Positions 33,848 to 37,441 of a stretch of 37,441 nt of DNA are shown piece by piece (positions within the stretch are counted from its first letter, which is position 1; each line of letters opens with the position of its first letter). The stretch is taken from positions 1-37,441 of the forward strand of contig NZ_MKJY01000574.1 in NCBI RefSeq assembly GCF_001942465.1, read 5' to 3'. Below the pieces are notes generated by a model. The model was given only the letters and a program-made list of their open reading frames with translations. It did not search any database and was not told where the DNA came from. The stretch comes from Actinomadura sp. CNU-125 (GTDB taxonomy: Bacteria > Actinomycetota > Actinomycetes > Streptosporangiales > Streptosporangiaceae). A program made the position numbers and the translations under genes.

Positions 33848-34204
33848 ATGTACAACGTAGCCGAAGGGGCCTATCCCGACTGGCTCACTCAAGATCCCGA
33901 GTACATGCAGGCCGAGCTGGCTCGGCGCTTCCCCGGCGTCCCGTCGTGGTTCGGCGAGTTCACCGGCTCCTGGTGGTCGGTGGTGGGTGACCGTCTCCTG
34001 GAGGCAGCGGACCCGTTCGTCCTCGCGGAGATGATCCGCACCGCGGTCGCCGCCCACCGGACGCCGCGTCCGGTGCCGCCGCCCCGGCCCCGTCCGGTGC
34101 GCCGGGCCAGGTCGGCGCCCCGGGCGCTGCCGCGCGCACGACCGTCCGGGCACTTCTTCGGACGGCTCCGCGGACGGTTCGGCCCGGCGGCGGTGGCGCG
34201 ATGA
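33848..34204 (+). CDS. Small hypothetical protein beside the XRE/DUF397 pair
   Basis: 118 residues of unknown function. The N-terminal ~70 residues look folded (YNVAEGAYPDWLTQDPEYM, FPGVPSWFGEFTGSWWSVVG, LAEMIRTAVAAH). The C-terminal ~45 are Pro/Arg-rich and basic. ATG 33848 follows a GAGAGG site; ATG 33830 in frame would add six residues. Its stop overlaps the next ATG. Tryptophan-rich proteins of this look (W, Y, F spaced through the first half) recur near XRE/DUF397 genes in actinomycetes, but I cannot name a family. Confidence 0.65.
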   Translation: MYNVAEGAYPDWLTQDPEYMQAELARRFPGVPSWFGEFTGSWWSVVGDRLLEAADPFVLAEMIRTAVAAHRTPRPVPPPRPRPVRRARSAPRALPRARPSGHFFGRLRGRFGPAAVAR

Positions 34205-34461
34205 CGACGTCGTTCGAGCCCCCGCGCATCTACGTCTGGGACGTCGTCGACCGGGACGGCACGGGACGGTCGGGCGTGACCGGCGACCCCGACGCCGCCC
34301 TGCAAGACGTCGGGCTGGCGCTGGCCGTCGCCGGGACGGGCGCGTCCGGGACGGTGCGGCGGGTCGGGCTGTCGCCGCTCGGACGGGCCGAGTACGTCGA
34401 CATCGAACAGATCGCGGCGGCCCACCGGGACGGCACGTCCGTGGTGTGGCGCCTCCGGTGA
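34201..34461 (+). CDS. Small hypothetical protein, coupled to the upstream gene
   Basis: 86 residues, start overlapping the previous stop by four bases. The sequence is one small alpha/beta unit (RIYVWDVVDRDGTGRSGVTG, PDAALQDVGLALAVAG, GTSVVWRL) without membrane or export signals. No family recognised. The tight coupling suggests it works with the preceding protein. Confidence 0.65.
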   Translation: MTTSFEPPRIYVWDVVDRDGTGRSGVTGDPDAALQDVGLALAVAGTGASGTVRRVGLSPLGRAEYVDIEQIAAAHRDGTSVVWRLR

Positions 34462-34480
34462 AAGCCCTGACGATCGCGCG

Positions 34481-34508
34481 GCCCGGCCGGCCCCCGTGCC
34501 GGCCGGGC
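34481..34508. terminator. Bidirectional hairpin between convergent genes
   Basis: GCCCGGCCGGC (34481-34491) pairs exactly with GCCGGCCGGGC (34498-34508) around CCCCGT. It sits 19 bases after one stop and 23 before the other, so it can serve both convergent genes. Confidence 0.8.
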
Positions 34509-34531
34509 GTCGCGCGGCGCCGGAGCGACCG

Positions 34532-35245
34532 TCAGTCGACGTAGACCAGCGGCACCGACGTGTAGCCCTCGACGTGCTGCGGCACCTGGATCTGCTGCGC
34601 CTCGGCGGACGCGACCAGGGAGTTCAGCACCGACTTGAGCGCCTCGCTCAGCGCGGTCTTGTTCTGCTCCTCGTTGCCCGTCTTCGCGATGTACGCGGCG
34701 AGGGTGCTCACCTTCTCCAGCACTGTGTCGCTGGCGTCGCCGAAACCGTAGGAGATGATGTCGGGACGCGGCCGCCAGCCGGGGTCGCGCAGCGCCTGGT
34801 ACGACGAGAGCCAGGTCCCGCCGTCGCTGGGGATCCCGTCGGTCAGCAGGAACACCACCGGCCGGTATGCCCGGACGCCCTTCGCCGACAGGTCGGCGAT
34901 GTCCTGCTCGATCCGCTCGCGGAGGAGTTCGAACATCGCGCCGTAGGAGGTCATCCCGCCGCAGGTGACCTCTGGCAGCCCGGTGAGTTCGGCGATGTCG
35001 ATCATGGGGAGGATCAGGTGCGGCGAGGTGTTGAACGAGACGATCGACAGCCGGATGAAGTCGGAGACCTTCGGGCTGGCGTAGACGGTGTCGACGACCT
35101 CCGTCAGGGTCTTGTTCAGCAGCGCCTCGAACGGCTTCATCGAGCCGGACGAGTCGAGCACGAGGTACGTGGGCAGTCCGGCGACCGTGCCGCCGTCGCC
35201 CTGTCCGGCCCGCTCGTCGTACTCGGATTCGTAGTCCGGTTGCAT
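34532..35245 (-). CDS. TerY-like VWA-domain protein
   Basis: 237 residues, one von Willebrand A domain with complete metal-site residues: VLDSSGSMKP near residue 31, the threonine in GGMTSYGAM, and LLTDGIPSDGG. The N-terminal ~25 residues are acidic and flexible. Cytoplasmic, with no signal or helix. It ends an operon with the kinase and PP2C genes upstream. VWA (TerY), PP2C and kinase together are known as the TerY-P triad of stress-response loci, where the VWA protein is thought to be the phosphorylated or assembling partner. Intact. The ATG has GGAGA seven bases upstream. Confidence 0.9.
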   Translation of the reverse strand: MQPDYESEYDERAGQGDGGTVAGLPTYLVLDSSGSMKPFEALLNKTLTEVVDTVYASPKVSDFIRLSIVSFNTSPHLILPMIDIAELTGLPEVTCGGMTSYGAMFELLRERIEQDIADLSAKGVRAYRPVVFLLTDGIPSDGGTWLSSYQALRDPGWRPRPDIISYGFGDASDTVLEKVSTLAAYIAKTGNEEQNKTALSEALKSVLNSLVASAEAQQIQVPQHVEGYTSVPLVYVD

Positions 35246-35259
35246 TCTCTCTCCTTGGG

Positions 35260-36482
35260 TCAGGATCGCACTGCGATCAGGATGGGCACCGCTATGAGCA
35301 GGACCACGACGGCCAGCACGAGCAGGGGAGCGATCCGGAACGCGCCCGCCCGTCCCGCTGGTCGAGCCGCCGCCCGGCGGGGCGGGTGGTCGGCGGCGCC
35401 GTCGCCGGGTTCGGCTTGGGTGTGGGCCTGGGGGCAGACCGGGGTGCGGGCTTGGGTGCGGGCCGGGCCGTGGGCTTTGGCGCGGGCTTGGGCGGGAGCG
35501 GGTTCGGCCGGGGCGTGGCGCCCGTCGCCCGCCGTCGGCCGCCCGGATTCCACGGGACCGTTCTCGTCACGTTCGCCCCGGCCGGCGGAGCGTCGGGACG
35601 AGCGCCGGCGGGCCGCCGGTCCATCGCGGCGAGCAGTTCGCCGAGCTTCGGGCGCGCGGCGGGGGTCGGCGCGGTGATGCACTTCCGCAGCAGGTCGACG
35701 AGGCCCGGATACGACGGGTAGAGGCGGGCCATCTCCTCGACGGCCTCGCGCCGCTCCTTGCGGAGCCCGGTCGCCGCGCGCGCCACGAGCAGCGCGACCT
35801 TGTACCGATCGGAATGGGTGGTGATGGTCTTCGCGTTCTTCGCGAGCGGGTCTTCCCAGGTGGGCGTCTCCACGCGCGCACGCCGCCCGAGCCGCGCGGT
35901 GTCCATGTCGATCACGAGCACGTTGCTGGTGCCCGGCGCCCAGAAGGCGTTCGAGAAGGACCAGTCCCCGTAGACGAGGTCGTGGCGTTCGAACAGTGCG
36001 GCCACCGCGACGACCTCCCGCATCGCCGCGAGCCGCAGTGGTGCGCCGGGCACCGGCAGGCCGAGCCGTTCGATGCGTTCGCGGGGATTGGCGAGCAGGT
36101 CCACCTCGATGACCTGGCGGCGGGTGCGGCCTTGCAGCAGCGCGACGTCCCAGGAGAACTTCTCGTCCGCCCGGGCCATGATCGCTCCGACGGTGCGGTA
36201 CCCGTCGACGACGCGCGCGACGGGCCAGGCCACGCTCCGGTCGACGAGCGCGCGGTCGTCCGGGAGCATCTGTCCCGGCAGTTCGATGAGGTCGTCCAGC
36301 GCGGTGTGCCGGACGTTCGCCCCCGGCTTGTAGAGCTTGACCAGCCAGTCCGGGTTTCCCGGCGCTCGGTAGATCACCGACGATTCCCCGTTGTCCTCCG
36401 CGACGACGTCGGACGGGCCGTACCCGTCGACGACGCTGCGGTGGACCGTCCGCCGGAACGGCGAGTCCGTCCAGTTCTTCAC
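35260..36482 (-). CDS. Atypical protein kinase with C-terminal membrane helix (frameshift near 35342)
   Basis: About 407 residues. The kinase-like domain (~1-290) is divergent. The lysine is probably in LVKLYKPG (~46), the catalytic loop is VYGDWSFSNAFW (HRD replaced), and the metal loop is VIDMDTAR (DFG replaced). This matches the kinases of the TerY-P triad rather than ordinary Hanks kinases. A Pro/Lys/Arg-rich linker (~300-375) follows. After restoring one base near 35342 the protein ends in a membrane helix (IAPLLVLAVVVLLIAVPILIA) with a short basic tail. The GTG start overlaps the phosphatase stop by four bases (GTGA); longer frames are shadows. It would be anchored at the membrane with its kinase domain inside. 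Confidence 0.85.
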
Positions 36483-37441
36483 CGGTCCGCTCCCGGGCCC
36501 GGAGCCCAGACGACCACCGCGGTCCGGTCGTCCAGCTCGCCTTTCGCCTCGAAGCCAACGGTGTCCACGAAGTCGCTGATGTGGGGCGGTTCCGCCCATT
36601 GGTCGGCGAACCAGGGCCCGAGGTCGGGACGGCCGAGCGCATCGCCGACTCCGTCGGTGGTCAGGGCGAGCACCGCGCCCGGTTCGAGGCGGAAGGAGAC
36701 GCCGCGGGCGTGGTCCGGGTGGTGCGGCAGGTACGAGTGCAGCTTGCTGCGGTCGAACCCGGTTCGGACGTCACCGGCGACCTGCTGCCAGGTTCGGTCC
36801 TTGCCGAGCCACGCGCCGACGTCCGCGATCGTCCAGACCCGCACCCGGCGGCAGCCGTCGGCGGCGGGCTCGATGTCGATCAGGGCGACGAGGGCGGCGG
36901 CGCGGACCTGGGCGTGCTTCAGGCCGCGCTGGTCCGCCGCGCCCGCCATGTGCCGGGCGGCTTCGGTGAACCACGCGTGCGCCGCCGCGTCGTCGGCGTC
37001 GTCCGTGCCGCCCGCCCACACCTGCTGGACGAGCAGCATCGTCGCGACGCTCGCGCCGAGGTGGGAGTGGTCGCTGCTGGTCATGCCATCGGCGACCGCG
37101 ACGATCAGGTGGCGGCGCTCGCGGTCCACGGCGAGCCGGTAGGCGTCCTGCCGCGGCGCGGCGGGCTCCTCGCACCGGTGGCCGGGGCCGATCAGCGACG
37201 CCGCCCGGACGCGGAGTTCGCCGACGGTCGCGGCGTCCGCGGCGATCCCGGACGGTCCGGGCTCCGGCGGCAGCAGCCACGGCAGCGCGTTCGCCTTCCC
37301 GGACGTCCCGAGCGGCCGGGGGAACCGCCCGGCCGCACGGTGCGCGGTCGCGGACTCGGGCGGGGGCGTCGCGCGGGCGTGGCCGCCGGGGACGAGGCCC
37401 GCCGGGGACGAGCCCGCGGGCGGTCGCTCGTACGCGGACGG
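36479..37441 (-). CDS. PP2C-family protein phosphatase, N-terminus off the right edge
   Basis: The frame is open from the window edge to 36479 (320 codons). A Pro/Gly/Ala-rich N-terminal part (~1-90 visible) precedes the PP2C domain: VRAASLIGPGHRCEE and RQDAYRLA open it, VAVADGMTSSDHSHLGASVA is the first metal block (here D and G without the usual second D), LALTTDGVGDAL is the second, and LDDRTAVVVW closes it. PP2C enzymes remove phosphate from Ser/Thr and would oppose the adjacent kinase. The start lies beyond the window. A GTG at 37129 would cut off the first PP2C strand and is rejected. Confidence 0.87.
   Translation of the reverse strand, partial: PSAYERPPAGSSPAGLVPGGHARATPPPESATAHRAAGRFPRPLGTSGKANALPWLLPPEPGPSGIAADAATVGELRVRAASLIGPGHRCEEPAAPRQDAYRLAVDRERRHLIVAVADGMTSSDHSHLGASVATMLLVQQVWAGGTDDADDAAAHAWFTEAARHMAGAADQRGLKHAQVRAAALVALIDIEPAADGCRRVRVWTIADVGAWLGKDRTWQQVAGDVRTGFDRSKLHSYLPHHPDHARGVSFRLEPGAVLALTTDGVGDALGRPDLGPWFADQWAEPPHISDFVDTVGFEAKGELDDRTAVVVWAPGPGADR

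Noticed and set aside
6017..36482. Programmed frameshifting as an explanation for the broken genes
   Set aside because: The breaks are in unrelated genes, lack slippery heptamers or a common downstream structure, and most share a GC-doublet-loss signature, so sequence error is simpler. The duplicated XRE site is kept as a separate open question.
1..37441. tRNA, rRNA or mobile-element genes
   Set aside because: No cloverleaf-like T-arm, ribosomal stretch, transposase, integrase or terminal repeat with target duplication was recognised on either strand.

Overview
This window comes from a high-GC actinomycete. Third codon positions are almost all G or C, GTG starts and 4-nt ATGA/GTGA gene overlaps are common, and several genes are actinobacterial hallmarks (PknG/GlnX/GlnH, XRE-DUF397 pairs, tandem CNNM-type proteins). 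The mix resembles Streptosporangiales/Thermomonosporaceae such as Actinomadura, but that placement is inference. No tRNA, rRNA, CRISPR array, integrase or transposase was seen.

Layout. 1-2026 (-): acidic, repeat-rich protein running off the left edge. 2146-4477 (-): two overlapping CNNM/CorC-like membrane proteins. 4785-12770 (+): six-gene signalling operon of coiled-coil protein, PknG kinase, VWA protein, zinc-ribbon/FHA protein, GlnX-like membrane sensor and GlnH-like lipoprotein. 12798-16862: STAS anti-sigma antagonist, acyltransferase, lipoprotein, small NfeD-like beta protein and flotillin. 16970-29690: sialic-acid region with an alpha/beta hydrolase, nanE-nanK-nanA, an oligopeptide-type ABC importer (one subunit a permease-ATPase fusion), a FadR-type GntR regulator, a Rieske/DUF2231 membrane protein and a secreted sialidase. 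29785-31517 (-): PLP decarboxylase and a GntR remnant without its DNA-binding domain. 31560-34461: duplicated XRE/DUF397 region and two small hypotheticals. 34532-37441 (-): VWA, kinase and PP2C genes, i.e. a TerY-P-like triad, running off the right edge.

How they work together. The secreted sialidase would release sialic acid and the lipoprotein-dependent importer would take it up. NanA would cleave it to ManNAc and pyruvate, NanK would phosphorylate ManNAc, and NanE would epimerise it to GlcNAc-6-P. The importer and sialidase promoters both have a TTGAC-like -35, a 17-bp spacer, a TAnnnT -10 and, just past the expected start, a dyad sharing the half-site GGACAT/GGATGT. A related half-site overlaps the -10 of the hydrolase. 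This predicts one regulon under the GntR protein, with the hydrolase as a candidate sialate O-acetylesterase. In the other half of the window, two separate Ser/Thr phosphorylation modules each pair a kinase with a VWA protein.

Quality warning. At least twenty single-base frameshifts break otherwise well-conserved genes. Most are one lost base from a GG or CC doublet, leaving CGCG or GCGC at the junction. I read these mainly as sequencing errors and annotate such genes as single CDSs with the break position given.
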